From Choricystis sp. odSpoLacu1 (lineage: Eukaryota > Chlorophyta > Trebouxiophyceae): a DNA stretch of 64,000 nt. Every line of letters starts with the position of its first letter. The first letter of the stretch is position 1. Of this stretch, positions 40,901 to 54,196 are shown piece after piece. The DNA lies in contig OY253664.1 in the NCBI GenBank assembly GCA_958009055.1, forward strand, positions 368,619 to 432,618, in the 5' to 3' direction. Made by a program: the position numbers and the translations under genes. The notes under the pieces were generated by a model. It was given only the letters and a program-made list of their open reading frames with translations, ran no database searches and was not told the DNA's origin.

Positions 40901-43900
40901 CACCGCGCGCGCAGCGTTTCGGCGGGCGCGCCGTCGTCGTCCCGCATGCGGGGCAGGGCGCCCTCCTTCAGCCGCCCCCAGTCGTGCAGCTTGGCCAGGG
41001 CGTCTGCCAGCAGGGGGGCGTTGTCGGTGGCGGCCCCGTACTCAGCGACCGCGTCCCACTGGGCGAGCTCGGCCGCGGCGGCCGCGGCGGAGCGCACCCA
41101 CAGCGCGACCTCACCCTTGGAGGGGGCGCCCGCCCCGTCCGCACCGTAGCCGCCCCCCGTCACGCGGCGCAGGGCGTCCACCAGGGCGCCTTGAGCGCGT
41201 TCAGCGGCGCCGTGTTGGAGCAGGGAGAGCGCGGCGCGCGTTTCGTCGGCAGCGCCGCGTTTCTTCCACAGGCCGGCCAGGACGTCGGTCTCGGCCAGGC
41301 CGGCGTACAGGTCGGCCAGGGCATCGAAGCAGCGTGTTTCCTAGAGGCAGGAAAAAGTGGAGGGGGTGGGGTGGGGTGGGGTGGGGTGGGGGGGGGGGGG
41401 GGGCGTGTGTGTGTGAGTGGCGCAAAGCACATAAACACAGGCGCGCTCTCTTCCCTCCCCTCCCAATCCTCCTCCCCACCACTCACCTGTGGAAACAGCG
41501 CCACGTGCGACTCCAGCAGCGGCACCGCCACATGCCACGCCGCAAACGTGCGCCCCAGGTAGCGCACCAGCTCGGACGGAATCTTGGGCTGCGGCTGGGA
41601 GAGGGACACCCCCTCCAACAACGCTTGCACCACGTTGGGCCGCGCGGCCGCCTGGCGCGCATGGTACTCGCGCGACAGCAGGGAGATGATGGGCTTGGCC
41701 AGCGCCACCTGCTGCTCCTTGCGGTCGGACAGGGTGGCCCACGCGATGGGGAAGGCGAGGACCCAGAGGTGGGCCGCGAGGGACGCGTCGGCGGCCGCCG
41801 CGTTGAGCAAGGGATCCACCAGGTGAGCCACCCGCCACGCGCCCACGCTGGACAGCCAGGTGGCGTGGTCACGCAACGTGTCGGCCAGGGAGGGGGGGAC
41901 ACCGGGGCGGGACCAGGCGGCGTCCGCGTCGGTGAGGGGGCGGGGAGTCGGCAGCGGCGGCGGGGTGGCGTCGGGCGGGGGCGCGGGGGGTGCCGGCGGC
42001 GCCACCACGGGCGGCTGCGCGGGTGGCGCGTCGTCGCCGCCCGGCTCCTGCTTGACAGTGGTGGTGGTCGCCGCTGCGTCGGCGACCGCTGCCTCCGCGA
42101 CCATGGGGGCGGCAGCGTCTGGCGCGGCAGCCACCGCGCCGCCGTCGCAAGCCGCGGCGGTGGCCGCGCCTGCAGCCGCCGCCGCTGCCGCGCGCACGGC
42201 AGCCGCCTCCTGGCTCGCCCGCACCGAGAACAGGTTGGCGGGCGTGCCCGCCACGAGGGGGGGCACCTGGGCAGAGTTGGGGGCGAGGCGCGCGGGGTCA
42301 GTGCGCACCAACAGCGCCAGCACCAGCGCCAACGCTTGGGCCAGCCAGAATGTGCCCCCCACCTGCTCCCAGTCCTGGCCCGCCACCACGTAGCGCAGCC
42401 TGTCATACAGGGAGCGCGGCAGGGAGGCGTCGTACAGGGCAAAGAAGGACGCGCGCACCGACGGGTTGCGCGTGCGCAGGCCCACCAGGAACACGCGCTC
42501 CACCCGGTCGAACACGTCGCGCGCCAGGCCGGGGGGAGGGGCGCCCGGGGCGGAGGCGGCGGGAGGGGGGGGAGGGGGGGCGGCCGGGGGCGCGTCGGGC
42601 GCGCCCGGAGGTGGCGGCGCGGCGCGCCCGCCGCCGCGGCACAGCTCCAGCAGCGTGGACAGCAGCGTGGCGTCCCACTCGGCGGCCAGGGGGCCGGGCG
42701 ACCACCCCGTGCGCGGCAGGGCGGCCAGGCGCTGCAGGAAGAGGACGGCCTCGCGCGCGATCAGGCCGCCCGCGGGGGGCGCGTCGGCGGGGGGCGGCAG
42801 CGGCGGCGGCGCGTGCGGTGGTGGCTTGGCGTCGTCGCCATCCCCACCCCCGCTCGGCGGCCGCGACGCCTCCCCTCCATCCAGCAGCCAGCCACGCACC
42901 GCCCGCAGCACATCCAGCGCCAGCACAGGGTCGGCGTGGCGGGCGGCGCCGCCCGTGATGAGGAGGACGAGGGACTGGAGCAACAGTTTCTTCAACTCTG
43001 CCCCGCCGCGGCGCACCGCGCGCGCGCCGCACCCGCGCAGCGCGGCGCGCGCCGCCCACACGGCCGACCCGTAGGCGGGTTCCCCGGTGGCCGGGTCGCG
43101 GGGCGCCAGGGCGAGCAGGGGGGCGGCGGACGCGGGGGTGGCGGTGGGGGGGGCGCCCGCTGCGGCAGCAGCTGCCGCGGCCGCGGCCGCCGCCGACGGC
43201 GTCGCGTGCGCGCGCGCCAGCGTGTTGAGCAGCCGCACCAGGGCGGGCACAAACTTGGCGGCGTAGTCGGGGGCGGCGCCATCCAGCTCGGCCAGGGCTT
43301 TGCAGCAGGCGCAGACGCCGAGCAGGTTGCGCGGCGGGAGGGCCCAGCCGGCCAGGGTGAGCGCAGAGGCTGCCGCCGTCAGGTGGGCACTCAACAACTC
43401 GTGCCCGCGCGACAGCACGTGGTTGGCGGCAGGGCCCGCGGCATCGGGCGTGCCCAGGGGAAAGGCGGCATGCAGCTGGGCCAGCAGGGACGCGCCCGCG
43501 GAGGCAACGGCTTCGTCGGGGGCGGTCAAAGCTTTGTCGAGCAAACCTTCGACCAGCGCCACGTGCGGCGCGAGCGCGGCGGCGGGCGCGCTGGCCAGCA
43601 CTCTCGACACAACGTCCAACCCCGGCCCCAGGGCGGGGGGTGGGTCTAGCCCTGCGGCCGCCCCCGACGCCACCAGCTTGTCGATGAAGTGGAGGCGGGG
43701 GGGGGTGCCCGGCCAGAGGGCGAGGGCGGCATCCAGGGTGTCGCGCGCGCCGCGCGCGAGCGCCCTCAACTCCGTGTCCCGCGTCTCGGCGGCCAGCATG
43801 ACGGCGGCGCGCGCCAGAAAAGACAGCAGAGCCTCCACGACGGCGGGGGGGGGCTCGTAGTCGGTGGGGGGGGGCGCGCGCGGGGTGACGGGGGGTTCGT

Positions 43901-46900
43901 CGCCGCCGGGCGGAGTGGGCAGCGCGGCGGTGGCTGCGTCGGTGGCGTCAGCGACTGCGCCGCCCACGTCGGCCGCACCCTCGCGCCGTGCCTGCTTCAC
44001 GGGTTCAAGGGGCGGGGGCGACCCCGACCGCGGGCGCTTGCGCGCGGCGGTGTCGGGGGGGGGGCGGCGCGGGCGCGTCGCTCGCGCCCGCCCCCGCCCT
44101 CCCACCCTCGCCCCGCCGCTGCGCCTCCCACGCCACCACCAGGGCCGCCAGGTCCAGGGCCAGCTTGCGCGAGTCCAGGGGGGAGGACTGGGACAGGCCC
44201 AGGCGGCCCAGGGCGGCCACGGCGGCAGGCACAAAGAGACCGCGCGCGCCGTAGAAGAGGGGGCCGTGCCGCGCGACGACACCCCACACGTGGGCCGCGT
44301 GGGTGGCGGAGTGGGCCTCCTCGTCCAGCACCTTCTTGACGTACCCCATCCACACGGGGAACCCCGCGCCCGCGGGGGCGGGCAGTCTGCGCACGAGGGC
44401 GGGGGTGAGCACGTCGAGCGCGTCGCGTGCGGCGGTCGACCGGGGGCCGCCCCCTCCACCCCCACCCCCACCATCCGCCTGGCTGGTGCGCAGCAGGGCG
44501 ACAAACACTTGCAGCGACACTTTGTCGGGGGTGGCGTAGGCGTCGAGGAAGGTGGAGACCGCCAGAAACGCGGCGCCTCTCGCGCCGCCGTCGTCACGCT
44601 TCAGGTGGTGCCACCCAAACTTGATCAACTCTTTGCGCCGGTCCACCAGTCTGTCGGGGGACGCCCGGATGAGGAGGGTGGCGGCGCGCAGCAGTTCTGC
44701 GTCCAGCGCGTCGGACGCGGGGGAGGGGGGGGGAGCCGCGTCGGGGGCGGCCATGAGAGCCACCAGCGACGCCAGCTGGGCGTCGGGCAGGACGACGGCC
44801 AGCGTGCCGTCATCCACGCACGCCTGCAGCAGGGGCAACACAATGTGGGCCGCCACCGCGGCCAGGGAGGCGGGCGGGCGGGAGTGGGACCGCGCCGCGT
44901 CGACAAAGGCAGCGATCGCGGCTGTGCGCGCGTCGGTGTCCAGCGACCCAGGCAGCTCCCTGGCCAGGTACCTGGCCAAAAACCCGTGGTCCACGCGCGA
45001 CCGCACCGTGAACGCGTCGCACACGTCAAACAGGGAGGGCAGGGTGGCGGCGGGGGCCGCCCGTGCGCGCGCGACCACGATCGCCGCGACGCGCGCTGGC
45101 TCGCGCAGCGCGTCGCGCGCGGCGGTGGCTCCACCCTCCAGCGACTCCGCAATGGCGGGGGACCGCCACAACCGCATGACCGCGTCAAACAGGGGGTCGG
45201 GCAGCCACCCCGGGCGCAGGCGGGCGAGGAGGGCGAGCAGGCGCACGCCGTGTGCCCGCACGACGGCCGCGTTTGGGGGCGGGGGCGGGGGGCGCCGCGC
45301 GGGGGGCGGCGGCGGCGGTGGGGCGTCGCCACCCTCACCCTCACCACCACCCCCAGCGTCTGGCATGGCTGCATCATCGGCGGGGTGGGGCGTGGCGGCT
45401 GGCGTGGCAGCCGCGGCCGCGTCACCACCACCATCACTCGGCGGCGGTTCGAGCAGCGCCACCAGCGCGTCTGTGCTGCCACACACCGCGTCCACCAGGG
45501 CGTCCGCCCCCTCCATGGCCAGCAGGGCCAGGAAGCGGTCGTAGTAGGGGCGGGCCGCCACGCGGGCGGGGGTGAGGAAGTAGGAGGCGGCGGCGTCTGC
45601 GTGCGCGCACGCGTAGCGCAGGAGCGGGGCGCGGTACGGCGACGTCAGCACAGTCGGCGCCGCATTGCCGGGCGTCGCTGCCAGGGCGGCCTCCAGGTCG
45701 ATGGTCAACACCACCAGCCCCGGCCTGTCTGACGACGCCAGAAACTTGGAGGCGGCGGGGGGGAGGCGGTGGAAAAGGTCGAGCACGGCGGCCGCGACGC
45801 GCGCGCCGTCGCCCGGGGGGAGGCCGGGGCCCTCACCCGGGAGGGGGGGGGCGGCAGCGCCAGCACCCCCTGGGGGCGCCAGCCAGCGGCGCAGGTGGTC
45901 CACCAGCTTGTCCCCCAGGGTGGCGTTGAACCAGGGGGCCAGGAGGGCGAGGAGGCGGGCGAGGCCGCGCAGGAGGGGCGTCCTCAGTTTTTCAGGGTAC
46001 GCCACATTGACGAGGACGGGGCGCAGGCCCGCTTGGAGCAGGGCTTTCGGCAAAGCGGGGCCACCCGCGACGGCGGCCAGGCCGGCTTCTGCGACGGCGG
46101 CGTCTCCCGCAACGGGTGATGTGAGCTGTGCGAAAAACGCGGTCACCGCTCTGTCGCGCACGGCCGCCACGTCAGCCTCCCCACTGTCCCGGAAGGGGGG
46201 CCACGCCAGGGCGGCGGCCAGCAGGTCCAGGCAGGCGCGGCGCAGGGCGGCCACACCGTCGATGGGGGGCGCGCGACCCGGGGGGGGCGGCGGCGCGGTC
46301 GTGGCGGCCGCGCCACCGCCATCAGCCTCCACCAACGAGGCCGCGTCCGCCAGGGCGGCCGCCAGGCCGGGGGTCAAGTCGAGGACGGGCGGACTCTGGC
46401 GCAGGCAGTAGACCAGGGCGGCGGCCGTGCCGGCGTGCAGGGCGCCGTGCTTGACGGGGAGCAACCTCCGCGCGTCGAGCGGGGGGGACAGGCGGTCGGC
46501 GAGCGGGCGCAGCAGGCCGCGCGCGGAGGCGCCCGTACGGCTGGCCAGGACGCGCAGCCCCGCGTCCGCGACGTCGCGCAGGCAGGGCGGGGCGCGAGGG
46601 GAGAAGAGTTCGTGCGCGAGCGCGGTCAGAGCGGCCGCGACAGACCGCTCGCGCGGTGACCCCGCCTCCAACCCTGGCACGGGGGGGGGGCGGCTGGGAC
46701 GCGGCTGCAGCGGCTGCAGCGGCCGCTGCTGCCGCCGCGTCGGCGGTGGGCGTGGCGGCCGACGGCGGGCGAGCAGCCGAGGGAGGGCGCGCGTCGGTGG
46801 CGGCGGGCGCGGTGGTCGGTGCCGCGTCGACGGGGGCGTAAGGGGTGGGGGTGGCGGCCGGGGCCGCGCCCCCCCCACCCCCACTGCCACCACCCCGCCG

Positions 46901-49900
46901 CCCCGACCGCCGCGTGGCCGGCGCGTCCGACTCGGGCGTGGGGTCCCGCGATTTGGACGCGGCCACGCGAGTCGTGCGGCGGCCGCGCGCGGCGGTGGCG
47001 CGAGGCGCGGCCGCGCGTCGTGTCCGCGCGCCGCGCGACGGGGGTTGGGCGTCGTCGCCCTCGCCCCCCGCATCAGACGCAGCGGACGTGGGCGGCTCCG
47101 ACTCGGGCGGCGGCGGGGCGGCGGGCGAGGCCGCGGGCGACGTCGCGGCCGGCGGCGGCGGCGGCGGCGGCGGCGCGGCCTCGATCGCCGCCGCGACCGC
47201 AGCGGCAGCCGCCCGGTCGGAGCAGCCGTCGGGCAACGCTTTGGCCAGGGCGGCGCGCAGCGTGGCCACCAGCTCCTCCCTCTCCACCACGGAGTGGGGG
47301 GGCAGGGGGCGGGCGGCGGCCAGGACGCCGCCCACGATGTCGGCGACGCGGGCAGTCACAAACGACGCGGGGGCAGTCTCCACGATCAAGGCCAACGCAG
47401 CCCCGCCACCCAGCCGGGTGGGCCAGTCGTCACCGTGGCAGGCGTGCAGGATGCAGGCCAGCAGGGCGTCCAGGGTGGGGGTGGCGGGGTGGGGTGGGAT
47501 GGTCGAGGGCGGCGCATCGGTGTCCATCGCGTCGCCACCACTGTCGCTGCCACCCCCGCGTCTGGTCTTTTTGGAGGCAAACGCCGGCGCGTCATCACCA
47601 TCCCCAGCACCACCGCCCGCCGCCGTCACAGACGCCTGCGCCTCCGCGGCAGCCAGCAGCGTTGTCACAAACACGCGCGTCGCGTCGAGCGCGGCCGCGC
47701 GCGCGGGCGGGGCGCCTCCATCCGCCGCCAGGGCGGCCGCCAGGGCGTCCAGGAACAGGTCGGGGGGCAACGTGCGCAGGTGCAGGGTGGCGGCGGGCGG
47801 GGGAGGCACCGGGGCGGCAGCGGCGGCAGCGGCGGTGGCCGAGTCTGCGGGCGTCGGCGGCGCGCCGGCCGACGCGGACGGCACATCCGCCTCATCCTCG
47901 CCGGCGCCACCCTCCCCGCGAGCAGCCGCCCCATCCCGGGCGGCACACAGCAGCGCAAAGTGGCGGGCCAGCCCGGTCGCAAAGGCGGGCGCGTCCGGCA
48001 GGTCGGCGTCGCGAGCGCACGCAATCAACGCAGCAGCCAACTCCACCAACGCGCGCCGCTCCGCCGCCAGTTGCGCACGCGTCTTGATGCCTGCCGCCGC
48101 ATCTGCTCCCCCGGGGGGAGGCGTCAGGGTGGGCGCCCCCCCGGGACCAAACAGGGCGGCCGCCAGCTTGGCGACGGCGGGCGCGTCCCCGGGCGAGTCG
48201 CTCGGGCAGCGCAGGCTGGCCACCGCGGCCACGCAGGACGCCAGGAAGGCGTGGGACGCGCGTTTGCGGTGCAGGCCTGCCTCTGCCGCGGCTTCAGGGG
48301 TGGAGGATCCGACTGCGACGGCGGCGGCCGCAGCGGCGGCAGCTGCGTCGGCCGCGCCACGCGGCGCGGGCGCCAGGTGCGCGCGCGCCAGGGCCAGGCA
48401 CCTGTCCAGCGGCACCAGGAACGAGGTCGACGGCGCAAACGTGAGGATGAGGCGCAGCCCGTGCTCCGGGTTGGTGCGGCAGTCGAGGGCGGGGGGGGCG
48501 CGCAGGTAGCGCCGCCCGCGGCCGCCGAGTTTGCCCAAAAGAGCCAGCGCTTTGGGGCCCAGAGGGTAGGGGTGGGGGCGCAGGTGGGCCCACAGGGCGG
48601 CGTACAGCCTCGGACCCACGGGGGCGAGAGCAGGCTCCAGGAACTCGGGGTTGAGGGAGTCGACCCAATACTCGAGCGTGCGGAGGGCGAGGGCAGCGAG
48701 CGCGGGGGGGCCGCGCAGCGCGTCGGCCAGTGGCGCCATCAACCGCGGCAGCACGGACAGCATGTTGGACAACCGCGCGGGCAACGACAGCACGCACTCC
48801 AGGGCGGCGTCCCGGGTGGCGGGGTCGGAGGGGCCGTCCAGCAGGGCGCGCAACACGGTCAGCGTCGGCGGCAGCAGGGGCGGCGCGGGCGCGCACGTGG
48901 GCGTGGGGGCGCCACCGCCAAACAGGGCGTGCACGACATCCGACTTGCAGGCGGCCAGGCAGCGGAACAGAGACACCAACACGTCCAGCGCACCCCTCTT
49001 GTCGCGGGCGTCGGCCAGGAGGGCCAGGGCGCCCGTGACCAGCGGGTGGAGCGACGGCAGCAGCGCGTGCTCCGCGTGCGCCGTCTTGGGCAGCGCGGCC
49101 AGCACCGCTGTGAACCAGGAGGCTGTCAGGTCGCGATCAGGGTCGCCAGGCGATGCCCCCAGGTCGGCCAGGCGGGCCTCTGTGAGGAAGCGCAGGGTGG
49201 CGGCACAAAACTGGCGCGCGATGGACGGCGCGCCCGCGAGCGCGCTGACGACGCGCAGCACGCGCGGGTCTGATGCCGACGCCGCGTACACGCTGGGCAG
49301 CGTGGCGCCAAACACTTCCACCACGGGGGAGCAGCCGCCGCCCGAGGTGAGCACGGTGAACATGTCGGCGAAGGCGTCGTAGACGTCGGCACCGCGAGCG
49401 TCGCGGGGGGCGGGGGTGGTGGAAGATGACGCACCACCTCTCCCCTTCTCCCCATCGTCAGGCCCCGTGTACAGGCGCAGGCACGGCACCGCGCACTCGA
49501 CCGCGCGCGCGGCGGCGGCTAGCTCATGGTCGCGCAGGCCGGCGGTGGGGGGGGGCGTGGCGGGGGGCGGGGGCGGCAGGGCGGCACCATCAGCAGACGG
49601 AGGCAGGGGCGGCGGCGCGCGCGGAACGCGGGGCACGCGGTTGCCATAGTTGACGAGCGAGTAGAACAGCGTCTTCATGCCCAGGCACAGCGTGCCCAGC
49701 AGCATGCGCGCGTCGGCCGCACGGCGGGAGCGGTCGGCGTCGGCCGGGGTGGAGGAGGCAGAGGCAGCTGCGGCAGACACGCCCTCCTCCCCGCCTTTCC
49801 CCTCTCCTTCCAGCGGCAGCACATCCGCCAACCCATCCCTCAAACTGGCCAGCCTGTCCACAAACGCGTCCAGCGTGCGCGCCAGCAGCGCGCGGTGGCG

Positions 49901-51551
49901 CTCCGCGGACGCGACGTCGGCGCGGCGCGCGTGCACGACTTCCACCAAATTCAGCAGCAGGCGGGCCGACGTGCACTGCACGGAGGCGGGCAGGGAGGCG
50001 TCCGCCACGTTGCGCGCAAACAGGTAGGCGACGGCATCGAGCGCGTCGGCATCGAGGGACGCGCGCGCGTGGTGGACCAACTCTGCGAGAGCTGAATAGG
50101 CCAGGGGCCTCAGCTCGGCGCGCGCCCGCCGCCCGGGGCCCAGCAACGCGCCCTCATCCAGCAGGGCGCGCGCGTGGGGCGCAAACGCGGAGCGCAGGGG
50201 GGTGGTGAGGGCGTGGCGCAGCGCGACGAGCAGCTCCTTGCGCTGGGGGACAGCGTCGGGGGCGGTGGCCAGGGCTGCCACCAGGGCGGGGGCCAGCGCG
50301 CCCTGCACGGGGGACACGGCGGCGGGCAGCTGGCGCAGCAGGTAGGTCAGGAAGGACAGGGTCTTGACCTGGGCGCCCTTGAGATCGGCGTACGCGGCGT
50401 CGCACGGCGCGCCGGCCGCCGCGGCCGCGGCGGCGGCCGCCGCAGCCGGCGACCCGGGCCCCGCCAACGCCACCGCGGCCGCCATGGACGGCACCAACGC
50501 CGTGATGGCGGGCTCAGCGAGGCGGGGGTACAGGTTGAGCAGGAACATGGCGTGCAGGGGGGCGTCCGCCAGGACAGCAAACGAGCGCGCGGCGGGGGGG
50601 AGCTCACCAGGCGGCGCCCGGGGCGTGGGCGGCCCACCCCCGGGCGGCGGGTCCACGTGGGCCGCCACCAACGCCGGCAGGTCGGCATACAGCCCCGCCA
50701 CAAACTCGAGGAAGGGGGCGACCGCGTCGCCGAGAAACGCGCCCCCGCGGAACGCTTTGTGCGCGTCCAGCGCGGCGCGCGCGGCCAGGGCGCCATTGTC
50801 CTCGGCGTCCACGGTCAGGGCGGTGACGCAGGACGACACGAGGGAGGCGGCGTGCGGGCGCAGGGCTTCGGTGGCGGGCATGCTGTGGTGAGTGTGTGTG
50901 GGGGGGGGAGGCAACAGGAGGAGGGTGGAGCGAGCGCGAGCGCGTGGGCTTCTCCCTTCCTCCCCACAACCACACAGCCAACCTACTCACCGAGCAAACA
51001 AATCCAGAATCGCGCCCCGCAGCTTGTGCTCGGGCGAGTCCGCCAGCAGGGACGGGGGCGTCGCTTCCAGCAGAGACACGAGCGCGGGCACAGCTGCGGG
51101 CACAAAGGCGGCGTGCCACTCCGCGGTGCGGCCCGCGTCCACCGCGTCGCGCAGGGACTGGACGTGGGCCAGCTTGGCGCCAGGGCCTGAGGGGAGTGGG
51201 AGGGGGGTGGGGAGGCGTCAGTGAGCGTGGGGGTGGTTTTTTTGTGGGGAGGGGGGCGCCCCCGCCGTCGGTTTGTCCTCTGCCCTGCCGCCGTCGCCGC
51301 CCATCTCCGCCCCCACCACCCTGGCGTGGTCTTGCGCCCACAGTTGCGTGCTTTGCTGGGCGTCGCATCGGGCGCGTCGACACACCCCACCCCCTCCGCA
51401 CGCCGGTCGACGCATGGAGGCGGGGCGGCCTGCCCCTGGCCGACGCCTTCCCACCGCCCCCCCACCGGCCGCCCCCCCACAAGCTCTCTTCCAGCTTACC
51501 TAGCTCCGCGTTGCGCAGGCCCTCCACCGCGGCCCCCACGTCGACAGCCAT
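37944..51551 (-). CDS. TRRAP: TRRAP/Tra1 giant PIKK-family pseudokinase, three apparent frameshifts
   Basis: Scaffold shared by SAGA and NuA4 histone acetyltransferase complexes that binds transcription activators. Exons: 51551-51500, 51186-50991, 50882-41487, 41340-37944; about 4,350 aa (human TRRAP is ~3,860). The start MAVDVGAAVEGLRNAELG joins HKLRGAILDLFARMPATEAL, matching the TRRAP N-terminus. HEAT-repeat landmarks include LKGAQVKTLSFLTYLLRQLP, VPQRKELLVALRHALTTPLR and LRPLAYSALAELVHHARASL. The FAT domain spans about 41330-39100 (LGYRDKAWSVNRLASVARRH, LASLYGFSAMEVQEAFVKAC). The PI3K-like domain (VPFRLTRNLATFFTPYGVEG) lacks recognisable catalytic HRD/DFG motifs. The FATC tail is RNLSRMEPTWCSWY. 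Frame changes occur only in G/C runs: 46681-46690, 44055-44064 and 39063-39073. The remaining open frames are each kilobases long, so assembly error is far likelier than decay. It occupies about a fifth of the window. Confidence 0.93.
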
Positions 51552-52266
51552 GGCGGGCCGGCGCGGTCGGGCCGGAGGGGCGACCAATCAGCGGTCCACA
51601 CCCAGCGGCGGGGCGGGAGGACAGCTGGCGCAGGGGGATGGACCGTGGGTGTCCCCCCCTGCGTGTAGTGTGTGCAGGGACGAGGACGGCGCCTGAGGGA
51701 GGGGGAGGGGAGGGGAGAGAAAGGCGCGGTCGTGTTTTTTCGTTCTTTCTTTCTTGTTACGTCTTTCCACAGAGCCCGACTGGCCCAAAGTCGGCGCGAT
51801 CGAAGCTGATACAATCGTGCCTCGCACAGTGGCCACACGCTGGCAAACAGACACAGAGAGAGAGAGACCAGGGCTGCGTGCTCGTGGCGCGCGCACAACC
51901 CGGCGTCCAACACAAAAAACCTCTCTTTTTCTCGCTGAACATCATCACGGTCTCCCTTCACACTCTGCACGAGCTCAAAAAAAAGTCGAAACAAGCCGGG
52001 GATTTGGAATCGGGAAAAGGTGGCGCTCGTTTCTCCGGTGAAAAAGTGCGGGTAAGGCCTACAACATGAAAAACAGGATTTTGGGGGGTCGAAAAACGGG
52101 GGAAAGGGGGGGTGCATGCATGAACAAGGGTGAAAAGCACACCACCGGGCCCATGTCTGTGCCGCTGGACACAGAGAAAAGGGTGGGAACGCGGCGGGCA
52201 GAAGAATGAAAGAAAGAAAGAAAAAAACGCGCCTGTGCGTGTGTGTGCGTGGCTGCACCCCACCCA
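51552..52266. promoter_or_regulatory. 715-base spacer between CDKA stop and TRRAP start
   Basis: Both flanking genes are on the minus strand, so this contains the TRRAP promoter and the CDKA 3' flank. It has lower GC than the exons, with T-rich (51725-51765) and A-rich (52200-52235) patches. Open frames on both strands show no family resemblance. Confidence 0.5.
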
Positions 52267-53694
52267 TCACACCGGCAGCCCCCCCCTCGCCGCCCGCGCC
52301 GCCCGCGCCACCTCATCAAACCAGGGGTGCGCCATGGCGGCCTTGGCGGTGAGGCGGTCGGAGGGAGCGTAGCGCAGCATGCCGGCCAGAAGGTCCACGC
52401 CCACCGGGTCCAAATCAGGCACCGCGTCCGCCAGGGGGCGGGCAGGCCACCGGGGGAACGTGTCCTTGTAGTCGGGCAGGGACATGACGCCCGGCCAGGA
52501 GGCGTCGTCCGGGGTGCCCAACAAGCGAAAGATCTTGAACAGTTCGTCGATCTCGCTGTCCCCGGGGAACAGGGGGCGCCCGTTCACCATCTCGGCAAAG
52601 ATGCACCCAATGGACCACACGTCCACCGGGGTGGAGTAGTGTTTGGCGGCAAGCAGGATCTCGGGGGCGCGGTACCACAGGGTGACGACTTCGTGCGTGT
52701 ACGCGCGGACAGGGAGGCCGAAAGCTCGGGCGAGGCCAAAGTCAGCCAGTTTCAAGGCACCGCGGTCAGCGTCAATCAACAGATTCTGGGGTTTCAGGTC
52801 GCGGTGCAGCACGCGGTGGGCGTGGCAGTAGGCGATCCCCGCCAGCATTTGGTACAAGTAAAGTTTCACCGTGGCCACGTCGCGCGCAGCGCGCGGGGTG
52901 CGCGTCCATGTGTTTCTTCAGGTCCACATCCAGAAACTCAAACACCAGGTACAGCTTGGCATCCGAGTGCACGACGTCCATCAGCCGGACGACGTTGGCG
53001 TGGCGCAGTTCTTTGAGAAGGGAGATTTCGCGGATGGCGGTCGACGGGACGCCCTCCTCCTCTTGCTCCAGGCGAATCTTTTTGAGGGCCACGGTGGCGC
53101 CGGTGTCTCGGTCGACGGCTTTGTAGACGACGCCGTAGGTGCCTTCCCCGATTTTCTCCACTTTTTCGTACTGTGGAGGGGGGGTGGGGGGGGTGGGGGA
53201 CAGAAGAGGTGGGAGAGCGTGCCATCATGGGAGCCCCCCCCCCCAAAAAACCACGGGGCAGTGTGAACGCTGGCCCGTGGGCCGTGATGCATCAGCACGC
53301 ACCGCGTGGCGCCGTTGTCTCGCACGCAAGGGCGGAGGGACGGAGGGGGTGGGGTTTGGTGGAGGCCTCTAAAAAAATCACGGGGAGGCTGAGGGGAGCG
53401 GTCGCTGTGGCCTCCCCCCCCTGCCACCGCGCCACGCCTCCTTCTTGTTCCGCCGCCCAATCCTAACACGCCCATCTGCACGCCAGCGCGTGCGCTGGTC
53501 ACAGGGAGGGGAGCGGCGGACAGGAGGACCGGGCGGGTGTGTGCTGGCCCCGGGCGAAACGCAGACGCAGCGGGAGAACGAGATCGACCGCGCCGCAAGG
53601 GCAGTCGACCCCCGCGCCGCCCGCGCGCCGCCCGCCCCCCCCTCCCCACACCACGCGCGAGACACACTGGTGCGCGCCAACTCACCCGGTCCAT
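52267..53694 (-). CDS. CDKA: Cyclin-dependent kinase A (PSTAIRE type), one apparent frameshift
   Basis: Main cell-cycle kinase, orthologue of CDK1/CDC2. Exon 1 is nine bases (MDR, 53694-53686), followed by a 515-base intron and exon 2 from 53170; about 304 aa. Residue numbering follows human CDK1: [18 protein letters not shown] with Thr14/Tyr15 of the inhibitory site, Lys33 in [32 protein letters not shown] catalytic loop, [20 protein letters not shown] with T-loop Thr, [14 protein letters not shown] and [20 protein letters not shown]. The frame changes between [15 protein letters not shown] and [20 protein letters not shown] in a GC-repeat (plus strand about 52879-52898); restoring one GC unit gives a normal kinase. 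As a single-copy essential gene type, an assembly indel is the sensible reading. The C-terminus ([20 protein letters not shown]) is slightly extended. Confidence 0.96.
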
Positions 53695-54196
53695 GGCGCG
53701 TGGCTCACGGCACGGAGGCAGCAGCAGAAAGGGCACAGTGGGAGGTCAAGCCAGCGTCGGAGTGCGCGAGCGTCGGCGCACGCCGAGTGCGAGCGTGAGC
53801 GTATGTGGGGGGTTGAGGCAAAGGAGGCAGCAGCACGCGAGCGTGTGGATCACGCCTGCATGGTGTGTGCGCGCGCGGGGTGTGTGCAGACGGGGAACCA
53901 AGGTAGAAAGGCACGCAATGGGGGGGGTTGGCGCGACCGGAGCGAAACACATAGGGTCGTCTGTTTTTCTTGCTTTTGGGCTGCCGCGCCCCGTGTGTCT
54001 GGCACGCCACCAACGTGCCGGTATAGTACGTGCTTGCGTGCTGTGGTTGAGCGTCAGGCTTGGGAGTGCGCCTTCGAAGGCACGCGCCCCGCACAAAAGC
54101 CGCCGCCGCAAATTGGGCACGCCGGCCCCTGCCCTCCCCGCCGCGCCCCGCCTGCGCGCCTGGGGGCACACACACTAGCACACACACATACGCGGC
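53695..54196. promoter_or_regulatory. Divergent promoter region CDKA/PDCD2
   Basis: 502 bases between outward starts; it contains GAGCGTGAGCG-like direct repeats around 53755-53815 and TG-rich patches near 53860-53890. No E2F-type site (TTTSSCGC) is obvious by eye. Nothing coding is recognised. Confidence 0.45.

Noticed and set aside
41334..49273. Very long plus-strand open frames opposite TRRAP
   Set aside because: Their Gly/Arg/Gln-rich composition mirrors Ala/Pro/Leu codons of TRRAP. There is no domain in them, while TRRAP is continuous on the minus strand.
37944..51551. TRRAP as a decayed pseudogene or several separate genes
   Set aside because: Only three frame changes occur over 13 kb, each within a G/C run of 10 or more, and all domains are conserved in order. 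One gene with assembly indels is simpler.
51552..52266. Separate gene in the CDKA-TRRAP spacer (a 256-codon minus-strand frame)
   Set aside because: The frame is His/Phe/Pro/Arg-rich without motifs and overlaps the TRRAP start. It is better explained as promoter and 3' flank.
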